Assembly (NCBI GenBank): GCA_012845835.1
Contig: JABAKD010000023.1
Coordinates: 12,647,851-12,711,850 of the forward strand
Length of the DNA stretch: 64,000 nt
Direction of reading: 5' to 3'
Origin: Undaria pinnatifida
Lineage: Eukaryota; Sar; Phaeophyceae; Laminariales; Alariaceae
Position 1 is the first letter of the stretch. Each line of letters starts with the position of its first letter. A program made the position numbers and the translations under genes. This document shows, in pieces, positions 10,110-19,925 of the stretch. Below the pieces are notes generated by a model. It worked only from the letters and a program-made list of their open reading frames with translations. It ran no database searches and was not told where the DNA came from.

Positions 10110-10545
10110 ACCCTGGACAATATCTACACCAATATTATATTGGACATGTCAATATGTGTAAAATGGATGGTTCGATACGTATTGCCACCAACAGCCGCTG
10201 AGTCCGAGGAGTATCGATATGAATTGTGGTAACGCCAACAGCATGACCAATATCGCCGGTGTCTATTGGATTATCAATATTTTCTGCTTGGTATGCATTG
10301 TGCATGTATCGTTCGTGTCAATATCTTTTAATCAATATCCCAATACGATATTGGTTTCTCAATATGTGAAAGGAATCAGGTGCCAATTCATATTGTTGGA
10401 GTAATATGTGCAGTATTGTGGCATTCAAAATATTTTACCGGCCGCAATACAACGTCAACTAAGTCATCGATACGTATTGCGTTTGCCAACATGATAATGC
10501 TTGCAAATATCAGCACATATTGGGTGTCGCCGATATGTTGAGGTG
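10110..10545. repeat. Internal cluster of hAT-2-like subterminal motifs
   Basis: Inside the intron after 10045 there is a third cluster of CAATA/TATTG motifs. It begins TACCCTGGACAATATC, which resembles the hAT-2 left terminus (CACACCCTGGACGATATG), and ends near ATATGTTGAGGTGTGG. This suggests a small non-autonomous relative inserted in the intron, but I could not find a target duplication for it. Confidence 0.5.
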
Positions 10546-10845
10546 TGGGACGTCGAGACTTGTCCCTCTTGCTTCCTTGTGCGTGTGTGTTTTTCATTAT
10601 GAAATCCGAAATAATAAAACACGGCAACACTCACTTGAAGTACACAAATGGCTTGCAGTGTGCCGTACGTAGTGTTGTTTTGTGAAGGGAGGGTTTACGC
10701 GTGGAAGAGCGAGATGTGCGTTTTCCTCTTTTTCTTTTTGGTTCGGTCTTGATTGTTTTTGATTCTGCATGTATTTCAGAATGTGTTTCTTGATGTTTTT
10801 TGTGGGGCGGGTTGGGACGCAATGAGTGCGAAGTTTGGATTGAAT

Positions 10846-11170
10846 TACAGGTCGACAGCGTATCAATTTCGAACCGTGGGTTCGAGGCCCACCGACTCCG
10901 TTTTTTTTTCGTGGTGTAGGATTTTTTTATGTTACAAGTAGGGTGACAGCGTATTAATTTAGGATCGTGGGTTCGAGCCTCACCGACTCCCGGGTGGGAT
11001 TTTTTTTTTATGTTTTTTGGGGTAACAGCGTATTAATTTGGAATCGGGTTCGAGGCTCACCGACTCCCGTCTTTTTTTTTCTTTTTTTGTAAGGGGTGGG
11101 ATTTTTTATGTTAAGGTGACAGCGTATTAATTTAGAACCGTGGGTTCGAGGCTCACCGACTCCCGTTCTT
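10846..11170 (+). repeat. Four tandem tRNA-3'-half-like units with T-runs
   Basis: Four units of about 85 bp each contain GACAGCGTATTAATTT, then CCGTGGGTTCGAGGC-(T/C)CACCGACTCC, then a run of T. The first unit folds a perfect T-arm: GTGGG stem, TTCGAGG loop, CCCAC stem, followed by a 7-nt acceptor-like CGACTCC and an oligo-T pol III terminator-like tract. No matching D-arm or 5' acceptor strand is evident, so these are not complete tRNA genes. A related piece lies on the minus strand near 41160-41215. Confidence 0.6.
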
Positions 11171-11489
11171 TTTTCGTTTTTGTTTTTTCTTGTTTTTTGT
11201 TTTTTGTTCTGTTTTTGTTTTGTCTTTGTTTTTGTTTTGTTTGTTTATAAGGGCGGGACTTTTGCATGTAAAATGTTATGGTGACAGTATATTTTAGTTT
11301 ATTCATTTATTTATATTAATTTACTATATTTTATTTTATTCTATTTTATTTTTTCAAGGTGGAACTTTAACATGATACCCTGGTATCTATTAGACCACTA
11401 CTACTCATACTCCCGATGTATACCAAAACCCGCCACTATAGTGAAAAATAACATGAAATAATATTAATATAAAACCGCGCATCACGTGA

Positions 11490-11819
11490 AAACGCTTTGT
11501 ATTTGGAATTGAATCAAAAGCTGTGTTGTATTTATAAAAAAAAATCAAGGACGTCAGCCGTGAGTTCGACGAATTTCAGGTCAATAATCATCTTTGCAAG
11601 CTGCGTTGTTGGTACTTCTAATATACTCTATGGGTGAGTTTTTGTTGGGAGGGGTCCTAATTTTTGTCCACTATAATGGTAAGTGTTGGTATTTTTATTT
11701 TAGGTGGGGATTTTGAGCTAGGTCTAACATCACATCTATTTATAAATGTATTACTGTAGTTTCGACTATAATTCTCTATCATATTAATATGTATGGTAGG
11801 CGGTTTATTTTGTTTTTTC
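11490..11819. repeat. Dispersed AT-rich repeat inserted in hAT-2
   Basis: It carries the block GGACGTCAGCCGTGAGTTCG, then GACGAATTTCAGGTCAAT, GTCCACTATAATGGTAAGTG, AGGTGGGGATTTTGAGCTAG and ATGTATGGTAGGCGGT. The same blocks recur around 31735-31850, 40850-41050, 41240-41470 and 42180-42360. A flanking part (11330-11480, CCACTATAGTG core) recurs in reverse at 42430-42570. The repeat ends right where the dimerisation exon of hAT-2 begins. Confidence 0.7.
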
Positions 11820-12179
11820 TACGGTGTGCCGACCTCCGCGGGTGTCATGGAGCGAGACTTCTGCATCGCGGACTTTTTCATGCCCCGCAAACGCGGCTCC
11901 CTCGACCCCGCTCAGTTGGAGATGTGTCTCTATTTGCGGGCGCAGTACGACAGTATCCCACCCGACATCCCCCAACTCGCCGATGACGCTGTGCAGAATG
12001 CTCTCCTGGAACGGTTCAAGGACCCGGCACTGCTACACGAGGTCCAGGATATGGACTACGCGGAGGAACAGCACTCCGACGAAGACGACGATACGGTCGA
12101 CCCTGCGTGGGTAGCTGCCGACCCGCAGTACCGAGGTTCAGGGCACGAGGGGGGGGATTCACTTGGAGATGTGCCATGA
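11820..12179 (+). CDS. hAT-2 transposase, C-terminal dimerisation exon
   Basis: The open frame reads YGVPTSAGVMERDFCIADFF, then LDPAQLEMCLYLRAQYDSIP and a strongly acidic tail (YAEEQHSDEDDDTVD), ending in TGA at 12177-12179. The V-P-T/S-S-A-x-V-E-R-D-F core is the hAT family dimerisation signature. It is homologous to the piece at 2639-2932 in hAT-1. No clean acceptor is seen at its left edge because a dispersed repeat abuts it. Confidence 0.8.
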   Translation, partial: YGVPTSAGVMERDFCIADFFMPRKRGSLDPAQLEMCLYLRAQYDSIPPDIPQLADDAVQNALLERFKDPALLHEVQDMDYAEEQHSDEDDDTVDPAWVAADPQYRGSGHEGGDSLGDVP

Positions 12180-12829
12180 GATTTTTTTAGGGTGTGGGTA
12201 TTTCTGTGCCGGGGTAGAGGTGTTTTCCGAAGAATCAATACTTTGTTTTCAAGCGGCGTACGTGAGGGCGGTAGCCCAGCACCGCACCCCGCTCATCGTG
12301 TGTCAGGTTTTAAGAGTACGGGGAGCGTGCTTGTCTTCGTTGCGGGCGGCCGCAGAGAATCCGTTTTATTGGTCCATGGCTCAGCGCTTGTCGTTCCGCA
12401 GGGAGGGGAAGGGAAAGGGGCGGCTGGCCTGAGCTTGTGCATTCGAGATTGATGTCACGAGGAAAGCTGTGTAGCGCCGACCGCCCAGCGTTAGATGTAT
12501 GCTTTAAATTTTTCGTCGTTGAAGGCTGTTCAGGTGCGTCACCAAAATTTGGCACCGTGATACCGCTGTGCTGTCTTCAGCGTTGAACTCTTCGCCTTTC
12601 TCCTTTCAAGCGCTTGTCGTACTTTTTTGGCTTCACAACATGTCCATACTTGTTGCGTGCCACGCCACCAAAACTCACGTGCCAACGAAGAACATAGTGA
12701 CGTCAGGTTGCCGATTTTTAGGCACAGATCACCACATATCGAGGCGCTAATAAAATGTGCTGCTAGGAAGAGCGAACATGCATAAAAAAGAACGGTACGC
12801 TTGGCGAAAGAAATTCACATATTGGATTA
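12180..12829. other. hAT-2 3' region without a gene
   Basis: This sits between the transposase stop codon and the right subterminal cluster. No open frame with recognisable similarity. It probably includes the transposase 3' untranslated region. Confidence 0.4.
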
Positions 12830-13258
12830 AACAATACCTACATATCGATACGTGGGTTGTCAACATATTGAAACGGCCAATATGCATCAGCACTATCTAA
12901 GGCGAAACAACATGTATCGACACGCACAAAACGCAGACTTTGATCATGACAATGCATACCGATATTTGACCCTGAAGCGTATTGTAACACCAATATCATA
13001 TCGATAGGTCCACCGTAAAAATGTTGGTTTGATCAATTCATATCGATATTCGGCTGTTCATGGCATTGCGTGCATCAAGAGATATCAAGACCCGTGTGGA
13101 GTAAGAATATTGGCGATTGCTGTGCATATCGATATTTGGGTGGTATGAAGTATTGCGTCCACCAATTCGTATCGATATGTTGTTCGGCACAGTGCTGATG
13201 TTGTCAATACCAATCGATACGAAAATAGCGCACGTATTGACCGGTCAATATGCATCTT
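12830..13258. repeat. Right subterminal motif cluster of hAT-2
   Basis: Repeated CATATCGATA, TATCGATATT, CAATATCA and GTATTG motifs in both orientations; TATCGATA-type palindromes are commoner here than in the left cluster. The cluster reaches the right inverted terminus. Confidence 0.75.
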
Positions 13259-13765
13259 CAATATCGTATTGTCCTACGTGTGATAGTTTATGTGCTGTGT
13301 TTGTCTTCATTTTCAAAAATTCAGCAAAACGTCAGACAATGTAGGGCGCCGTCGGCGAGGTGGGAGTGTACTGGGGGGCGAGTCCATGGGTAGTGAGCAG
13401 GCAGGGGACTGCACTAGGACGTTTTCATACCTTGTTCTGATCATTCTCAAGAAACAACTCAAACAAATCTCGAAACATTCCAAAATGTTGCCTAAATTGG
13501 GTATGTTTCGACCCATTTTAGGTATTGAAATACAGCTTTTTTTCTTCCATTACATTCGTCTTCGTTTCACCTTTGTAACGCACCCGGATACAACATCGTC
13601 ACCAACACCGTTGTACCCAAACAACCGAATGCCTAGTGACGAACGTAACGGCTTTCTCAAGGCGCCAACGTACACCACAAAAAAGGTAGACGAAAAGCAC
13701 TTCGTCAGGACGTTCATCCCGCTGGTTGAAGTTGTATTTAGTTACAACAACAACCACCCATATAT

Positions 13766-14600
13766 TCAAGACCCAGAAATGGCGGTTCTTTTGCTACCCG
13801 CCCGGGTGCCCCTTCCTTCCGCCGCACCACGTTTTCTCGAGTTACCTGCTCTAGGGGGCAGGCGAACAGTGTTCAGGTTCCCGACGAAGGCTGTCAACCC
13901 TCCCACCCCGCCTACCCCCGTCTGCGCCTGTGCTTGGGTACGGACGGAGGCGTAAAAGTCGTTTACCAGAGCTTTGGCGGCTTCAGGCGAGAAACTGTCA
14001 GACAGAATACTGCATGTCAGCGCTAGTGTCTTGGAAACATCGGCGTACAACACTTGCTTATCCTGTTCGGTTGGGCCCTTCTCCCGCAAGTCTAGCAGAA
14101 CCGTCTGGACCGTCCGGCTGCTCCCTACGAAAGCCTTCCACCCCCCGCCGACGCTGGAAGCTGCTGTCCCTTGGAAGCCATCCGTTCCTGCGGCTGCTCC
14201 TCCGTGGTGATCGGCCGCTATCCATTTAGGCGTGGCAGCAGATGGCCAATCACCCTCTGGTGTGCCCCTCGCTTTCTCCGCCAGCCAGTGCTCGTGTAGG
14301 AGCCCGACATGGAATCGAAAGCGTCGGGAGTCGATCATGGCCGCCCAGAAATGGCGGCAGCACAGCCCTAGGACCTGGAGTGTGCGGCACTGACACAAGT
14401 GGCTACCATCGGAGAAGAGCGTCACGAGGTACGTGTAGGTGTGAGAGTCGCGTGACTCGCAAACCTGGTAGACGAAGACGACGTCGCAAAGCTTCTCGGT
14501 GATGTACTCGAAAGTGCGTTTCAACGCCTCCGCGCGTTCCGGGCCATCGATCTCCTTCCCGCCCAGCTGGCAGTTAGAATAGCCGCACTCATCTCTTGCT
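13766..14600 (-). CDS. MULE transposase C-terminal exon with SWIM zinc finger
   Basis: The reading contains SHTYTYLVTLFSDGSHLCQC followed by RTLQVLGLCCRHFWAAM, a C-x-C-x(n)-C-x-H SWIM finger typical of plant MULE and FAR1-family proteins. After it come a short conserved tail (FRFHVGLLHEHWLAEKARG) and a long low-complexity Gly/Ala region ending in basic residues (NSRKRGAAEGRGTRAGSKRT). The preceding exon is in a different frame and the two overlap around 14570-14620. No normal-length intron fits, so a frameshift is the simplest reading. Confidence 0.8.
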
Positions 14601-14825
14601 CCATGAATCGCCGCGGCCACAGGGCGATCGGGAATTCCGAGGCTTCCATCACGCTCTTGAACGCAGTCGTCGCCGGAACGGCCATTCGAACAGGTGGCAG
14701 GTGCTGAATGGCGTCACGAAGCATTGCAGAGTCACGCTGGTTGTCGTCGAGGCCCGTGAAGCACGTGGCGACGTCTACGAGAGACGTGCGAGCATTGCAC
14801 TTCTCCTCGATCAGCGCGTTCTGCC
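14570..14825 (-). CDS. MULE transposase exon after the DDE core
   Basis: It starts after acceptor ATCCTTGCAG and joins in phase 1 to the previous exon to rebuild VEGQNALIEEKCNARTSLVD, a match to the T-T-x-x-x-E-x-x-N-x-x-L motif after the catalytic core of MULE transposases. It continues through QHLPPVRMAVPATTAF to ALWPRRFMEQEM, where reading moves to another frame. A C-T-A-A-C branch-point-like element and CAG lie at the junction but leave no room for an intron of normal length. Confidence 0.7.
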
Positions 14826-15347
14826 CTGCAAGGATACGTTCCGAAAAGCGGGAGGTGCGAACATTTAAAGCGATGCGGAGAGAGTTGAAGCGATACGGAA
14901 AGAGGTGTGGAACGGATGGTGAGCGACACCTTTATTTCCTCCTCCGTAAAAACCACGAACAGCATGCCGATTATGGGGGGGTCACAAGACTTGCGCTCCG
15001 AAGACGAATATCGCGGAAGAAGAATCAAATCACACAGCCAACCATACATCCGTCAGGAAAGGTGCATGGAGGGCTGGGCATGGTTCAGGGGGGGGCGTCG
15101 GGAACGGGGCTGAAATATTTGTGGTGTTGCCGGTGAGCGGAGTGTGCCCAAGGACCAAAGGACCAACCACGAACACGAAACTATGTTTGGTATGCATAGC
15201 AACACTTACTTGCAACACGATACCACGCCAATGTAAGACTCTTGTATGAACGTCAACATTTCCCCGCGTGATCCCAACACTGCCGACCAAGCAGCGATGA
15301 GGTTGCGCATGGTCTGGTGAAAAACATACACGTACGTAGAAACACAC

Positions 15348-15546
15348 CTTCAACTCTTGACGTTGTCCACGAACCCACAGAGAAGGCTAGCGGGGACACG
15401 TACTCGGCCCACCGTCTCCGGTCTTCGTAGATCACCCCCATGTATTGGTCTGCCTTGGGGTATTTCTCAGTGAGGGTCTTGAACTTCTCCTCGAACTTCG
15501 CCATGGAGGTCTGCTGGCGAGCCACCTTGAACTCGTCCATGAAGGC
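15348..15546 (-). CDS. MULE transposase exon
   Basis: Bounded by acceptor TTTTCCCACAG and donor GTGTGT. It reads AFMDEFKVARQQTSMAKFEE, then EKYPKADQYMGVIYEDRRRW and ends AFSVGSWTTSRVE, which corresponds to the helical W-x-x-Y segment and the T-T-x-x-x-E motif downstream of the catalytic residues. Phases fit the exons on both sides. Confidence 0.75.
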
Positions 15547-15744
15547 CTGTGGGAAAACAACGAGGAGGAAGTTGGGTTCGGGACAGCATTTATATGCCGT
15601 CGCACAGCCAAAACAAATTGGTATGTCAAAATGTACATGGGTGTGTTTTGAGAGTCAATATTAAAGGCGACATAGTCCAGTGACCGTCAAACCAATACAA
15701 AATGCGTCATATTTTGTACGTGCCCCAACCAAAACCGGTTCACA

Positions 15745-16099
15745 CATGCATACTAGAGCCCAATTCTTTGGAGAGAGCTTTGAGGATGTTTTGGTACAGG
15801 TGCCACAAGCAACGCCTGGCCGTCGCATCCGGGAAGACGTGTCGGACTGCCCCCGTCATAGCAGCATCGGCGTTTTGGATGAAGATACCCGGCTGCTTGC
15901 CGCGACGGGACGCAAGGGCATTCTCCAACATCCAGATGAAAGTGTCCGTCGTCGTGTCCGCTGTGATGGATTGGCCGACGATACGCGTCCGGAAGTCATT
16001 GTCGATGACGGCGAACACACCGATGGGCATACGGTACCGGTTTTTCACGGCCGTATCGTCGTAAAACGCCACATGCCCATATCGATTCCACAGAGATAC
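15745..16099 (-). CDS. MULE transposase exon with the DDE core
   Basis: It starts after acceptor CGCCCGCAG. It reads SLWNRYGHVAFYDDTAVKNR and then MPIGVFAVIDNDFRTRIVGQ, with the first catalytic Asp in FYDDTA and the usual hydrophobic strand. The second catalytic site reads GIFIQNADAAMTGAV where the family has T-D-Q-D-A-A-M, so the catalytic Asp is Asn (codon AAC). It continues into CLWHLYQNI (the C/W-H-x-x-x-N motif). The family moves DNA by cut and paste in the nucleus; with Asn at this position the enzyme should be inactive. Confidence 0.85.
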
Positions 16100-16223
16100 C
16101 TGCGGGCGCGGTTGAGGGGACATATTCGTCTTTTAAAATGGCTGCATCCGTCCGTCTTGACGCGTAACAATGACAGATGGGCACCGATTGCTGGTTGAAA
16201 CACTACGAGCGCTGGGTACGTAC

Positions 16224-16316
16224 CTGCTCCCTCGTCTGCCAGAAAATATGGCTGAGTCGGCCTCCCTCGTCAAGCTTCACCTCGCACACTCCGCCGACCG
16301 CAGTTTCCCTCTTCAC
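16224..16316 (-). CDS. MULE transposase short exon
   Basis: 31 codons between acceptor GGGTCCCAG and donor GTACGT, phase 0 on both sides. It reads VKRETAVGGVCEVKLDEGGR and LSHIFWQTREQ, matching the I-F-W segment that precedes the first catalytic Asp in MULE proteins. Confidence 0.7.
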
Positions 16317-16787
16317 CTGGGACCCAAGAGCGTGAATTTTTGGAAACGAGCGGCGGCAAGGGTACTGGGTTCATGACAAACAGCCAGTCCTCGATCATGC
16401 GCACTCGGACAAAGCATACCCAATGATTGTATTCCGTCCGTGCACCACGAGATACATTAAAATAAATGCAATACTTTTGAAGCATTTCACGGTCTGCGGG
16501 CCTTCAATAATGTTCTTGTATGTTTCCATGATAGGTCGTGTTGTTGATTGTGCTGCCATGCCAACCCCTGCATACCAAAGTTACGTGTACACGGGCGGCT
16601 AGGCGGCGCACCGCTGGTGAGAACGGGTTTACCACAGTCAGTTCAGTGGGCATGTGGATAGCAGTGTCCTTCTAACACGCCGAGCCTGGAACCCCCCCCA
16701 CACAGGGATACTTCCGCGGAGACGCCTCCTAGAGTTTCCCAAGGGCCCGGGGGGGGGGGGGGGGTCACCTCACACTTGACCACATAC

Positions 16788-16930
16788 CTCGTCGTAGACA
16801 TCGGTAGCATCGAACGCCCGCTCCCCTCCCGTTTGCGCCTGCACCGCGTTTTGAACAGCGCGACGGTTCACGTGCTCATTGTGCAAATTCTCCAGTACCA
16901 CCGCGATAGCCTTGGGCTTCATGCCCCCAG
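16788..16930 (-). CDS. MULE transposase linker exon
   Basis: Acceptor TTTTACCAG, donor GTATGT. It reads GGMKPKAIAVVLENLHNEHV and AVQNAVQAQTGG, equivalent to the G-x-K-P-x-x-I linker between the FAR1 DNA-binding domain and the transposase core. Joining with the upstream exon rebuilds VVKLTAGGMKPKAI without a frame problem, which supports both splice sites. Confidence 0.7.
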
Positions 16931-17105
16931 CTGGTAAAACGTGAAAACATGACAACGACATGAGACGACATGAGACATCTTTGTCAATACCTAACGGCAA
17001 GAAGGGGGACAACAAGTTGATGGGTGCTGCCTAAACGTTCGTTGGCATTGAGTACGACAATTATGACAACATGTTCGTTCTGCTGTTGCGGTCTTGCCTA
17101 CTCAC

Positions 17106-17262
17106 CAGTCAGCTTTACCACTTGTCCCTGCATCTCCCCTGTGAGCTTTCCAGCCAGCTGCACTTCCACCGCCATAGCCTCGCGGTCAATGGCGTGGTTG
17201 TGCTCGAGCTTCAAGTTTCGCAACGAGGGGTGGGCGTGACTCTTGGCGTGCCTGAGAGTGAC
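17106..17262 (-). CDS. MULE transposase exon, end of FAR1 zinc-binding domain
   Basis: Acceptor TTTTACTGAAGCAG, donor GTGAGT. It reads HAKSHAHPSLRNLKLEHNHA, with the closing H-N-H of the FAR1/WRKY-GCM1-type zinc-binding fold, and then IDREAMAVEVQLAGKLTGEM. This domain binds the ends of the transposon. Confidence 0.7.
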
Positions 17263-18003
17263 CTGCTTCAGTAAAATTTGTCCATGAACAAGACAGGAAC
17301 ATATGAGACAGGAACAGATGTGTGCATATTCGTATTCAGCTTCAATTCATTCCGACAAAGACAACCCGCAACGACATACCACGAGACGACATGCCACGCA
17401 CTAACTTTATTTCGTTACGGTGTATCATGCTTTCAACTCGTTTTGCATTTGAGGTGTGTCGCGGCCGTTCGCCCCAGACGGTGGGAAGGGCGTGGCCCCA
17501 GGGGGTGGGAAGGGTGTGAGTGTTGAGGTGGTGGTGGTGGCTCTGGATGTTTTTTACTCAAGTGTTATCCGCACGCTTCATAGGTGCCTCCAACGTCCTC
17601 AAATCTTCCGCTCGTACGATACCTAGGAGCCTTCACAAGTGTCTAATATTGCGAAATACCGCGCACGTATTCACAAGTGCCCCCGGCACCAACGTAGGCC
17701 GCCCACCCACACCCACACCCACCCACGCACGCACCTCAAACGGGCAACCTATCCTGCTTGTACCGCAGCCATTCCGGCGGGTGATGCCAGGCGCTGCGCA
17801 CAGAAGGCAACAAAGTAACGAAGCCGGTGATCAGCGAGTACAAAGACAACACTGGCAACATTGGCTGCTGGTGTCAACTTGCCGTACGCCCCTCGCGTCC
17901 CGTTTTATTCTACTCGTTTCAATGTACTCGTCGCAAACAACAAAGTACTCCAAGATATACACATGCCCAGCAAGCACAGCTCCAGCTCCGGGCATACGCT
18001 TAC

Positions 18004-18262
18004 CGTTGTCCAAGGAGAGTAGGTACTGCTCTTGATCACGCCTCCCTTTCCCAGCTCTCTGACAAACGAACTTTTTAAAGTCCACCCTATTGCTCGAGCC
18101 GTCGTCCACCCGTCACGACTTAGCGACAACCAGGATAATCCCTTCCTTCCCACACACGCTGCGCAGTTCTTCTTCAACCTCTGCGAGTGTTCCGTTCTCC
18201 ACGGGAATGGCCTTCAGCTTGTCCAGCAATGCTGCTGGGTCGTACGCCTGGCCGAACGTAAG
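18004..18262 (-). CDS. MULE transposase exon, start of FAR1 DNA-binding domain
   Basis: The exon reads AYDPAALLDKLKAIPVENGT, GKEGIILVVAKS, a TGA codon (18113-18115), then VDDGSSNRVDFKKFVCQRAG and ends at a GTAAGC donor. The pattern (G-F/I-x-x-V-V, basic stretch, F-x-C-x-R-x-G) is the N-terminal half of the FAR1 domain. The single in-frame TGA replaces what could be a CGA arginine codon. The true start codon is not identified. Confidence 0.65.
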
Positions 18263-18419
18263 CAACAGCACGAAGGTCAGTAAAAACCTATGTTCTGACT
18301 GGCTGCGGGGTGCATGCTATCAGTGATCGGCGCTCAGTGGTCGGCGAAACACATATTCGACGGTTGGTTTTCAGCCGCCGGGGAACTACCATCCCTACTA
18401 CGCAAAACTCTGTTGTGGA

Positions 18420-19470
18420 CCAAGGAAATGAAACGAAACGCAAAATGTTTGAACAACTGCTGGCACATACACGTTGGGATGGAAGGGTTACGTACGGTAG
18501 TCACGCGCCCCACGTCTTGACAGTCGTACAGGCATGGAGTTGCCAATTTACAATCGAAACGGTAAGGGCAACCGCAGCCTATCAATTGCAAGTGCCCTGT
18601 AGTTCACCTGCTGTGCTGGGACGCCGCTCATTGGAGGCGGGGGTTGCTGCTGCGCAGCTGCAGGTGCAGCTCCAGGTGCAGCCCCTGCAGGGAGAGGCGC
18701 TCCGATCCCGCCGGCCTGAACTCCGGCAACAGCATCACGCCAACAAGCACAAAACGAAAGGAGCAAATTCGAACAGCTGCTGTCGCCTATGATATCTTAC
18801 GCACATGTTGGGATAGACGGAATATGTACCGCAGTAACGCGCCCCACATCTTGGCAGTGGTACAGGTACAGGCATGGGCTCGTCAGTTTACAGTCGACAC
18901 GGTAGGGGCAACGGCAGCCCGTCATTTCCAAGTGCCCTCTAGTTCACCTGCTGTGCTGGGTCGGCGCTCATTGGAGGGGTTGCTGCCGCGCAGGTGCAGG
19001 TGCAGTTGCAGGTAAAGCTCCTGCAGGGAGTGAGAGGCGCTCCGATCCCGCCGGCCTGAACTCCTGCAGCAACACCATGCCACCAAGCACCAAGCACAAA
19101 ACGAAAGCAAAAAGTTTGAACAACTGCTGTCACCTATGATATCACACGTACATGTTGGGATGGACGGGATATGTACGTTCAGCAGTAACGGGTACCGCGC
19201 CCCACATTTTGACAGTGGTACAGGCGTACAGGCATGGACGGGATATGTACAGTAGCCACGCGCCTCACATCTTTACAGCGGTGGTACCGGCAGTGGCAGC
19301 GACACAAAACGAAAGGGGGAGCGTTTGAACAACTGCTGTCACATACGAACAGCGAGAGAACGGGTACTTGTATGATGCAGCAGTCCACCATCTGTAACGC
19401 CCGATCTAATGCTGTGTATGATACTGCTTGACTATGATGCTCGGTGTGATACACTTGGCATGATGTGCAG
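18420..19470. repeat. Inverted copy of the 5448-6510 repeat block
   Basis: The reverse complement matches 5448-6510 block by block, with high identity between 19180-19470 and 5430-5740 (for example GATCGGGCGTTACAGATGGT in both). The CACCTG-type microsatellites are shorter here. With the 5.4-6.5 kb copy it makes a 1-kb inverted pair around the ankyrin pseudogene, hAT-2 and the MULE. Confidence 0.75.
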
Positions 19471-19485
19471 CAACGTATACTTTAC

Positions 19486-19545
19486 AAGGGCTCTGCTCCG
19501 CGGGCGGCAGACGCCGCCCGCTACGCTCGCGCCAGGAATACAACA
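19486..19545. repeat. GC-rich palindromic hairpin repeat, copy 2
   Basis: TTACAAGGGCTCTGCTCCGC, GGGCGGCAGACGCCGCCCG and CTACGCTCGCGCCAGG; inverse of the copy at 3912-3975, with a shorter loop. Borders: TACAAGGG on one side and CCAGGAATAC on the other. Confidence 0.7.
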
Positions 19546-19554
19546 CAACAAACG

Positions 19555-19720
19555 TGAAAGAGACAGGAATAGAAGGTGCATGGTTTCATGAAGCCCGCGA
19601 CTTGATAATGCCAAGAGCTCTATGGGCAGAGCTGTTTACTTTGTGCTGTGTTGCGAGCTTGCTGGCGATGTCACGTTCAGATTGGCAGTGCGGGCGAATA
19701 CAACAAAAAAAGACATTTAT
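19555..19720. repeat. Dispersed repeat fragment (TATA-palindrome family)
   Basis: It shares TTGATAATGCCAAGAGCT and GCAGAGCT-x(n)-GTGCTGTGTTG-x(n)-GGCAGTGCGGG blocks with 31840-32290, 40125-40460 and 61555-62010. Truncated: the GCTATATATAGC end found in other copies is missing. Confidence 0.55.
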
Positions 19721-19925
19721 TATTCAGAACGGGTGTATGATAGCGCATCATCACCACCACCAGCTGCTTGTGGTAGAGCACCAAATACGAACGCAAGATG
19801 GCATTGTGGTTGTACACCACTACTTGCAGTATATGGAAAACGAACCCGACTACCCAGTGTACATTGGACAAGCACGTGACTCTACAACTTGCCATGAAGA
19901 TTGTACTTGGGGCGCCTAAAAATAA

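Larger units (their letters stand above)
8360..13282 (+). mobile_element. hAT-2: BED-type hAT DNA transposon with nested insertions
   Basis: It is bounded by a perfect 8-bp target duplication, ATAGTTTA (8352-8359 and 13283-13290). The terminal inverted repeats match at about 13 of 18 positions (CACACCCTGGACGATATG left; CACACGTAGGACAATACG on the complement of the right end). Both ends carry dense subterminal CAATA/TATTG and TATCGATA-type motifs. The interior has a transposase gene in pieces: BED finger exon (9078-9562), a second exon (9853-10045) and the dimerisation exon (about 11820-12179). The DDE-core segment expected between them is not seen; other repeats occupy 10846-11819. It is probably immobile on its own. 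Confidence 0.88.
13766..18290 (-). mobile_element. MULE-type (FAR1/Mutator-like) DNA transposon, coding part
   Basis: A minus-strand gene of about eight exons can be chained with consistent phases: 18004-18262, 17106-17262, 16788-16930, 16224-16316, about 15745-16099, 15348-15546, from 14825 down to about 14570, then to 13766. Domain order is FAR1-type DNA-binding domain, linker, DDE transposase core, SWIM zinc finger, low-complexity C-terminus. Terminal inverted repeats and target duplications could not be located; the left end must lie between 13291 and 13766, and the right near or beyond 18290. Lesions: an in-frame TGA at 18113-18115, an apparent frame change near 14570-14620, and Asn at the second catalytic Asp. 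A host-domesticated relative is possible but unlikely with these lesions. Confidence 0.85.

Noticed and set aside
10846-11170. Functional tRNA genes
   Set aside because: Only the T-arm and 3' acceptor strand can be folded; no D-arm, anticodon arm or 5' acceptor partner.
13291-18420. Terminal inverted repeats of the MULE
   Set aside because: Compared both flanks by eye and found no convincing matching ends, so no borders are claimed.
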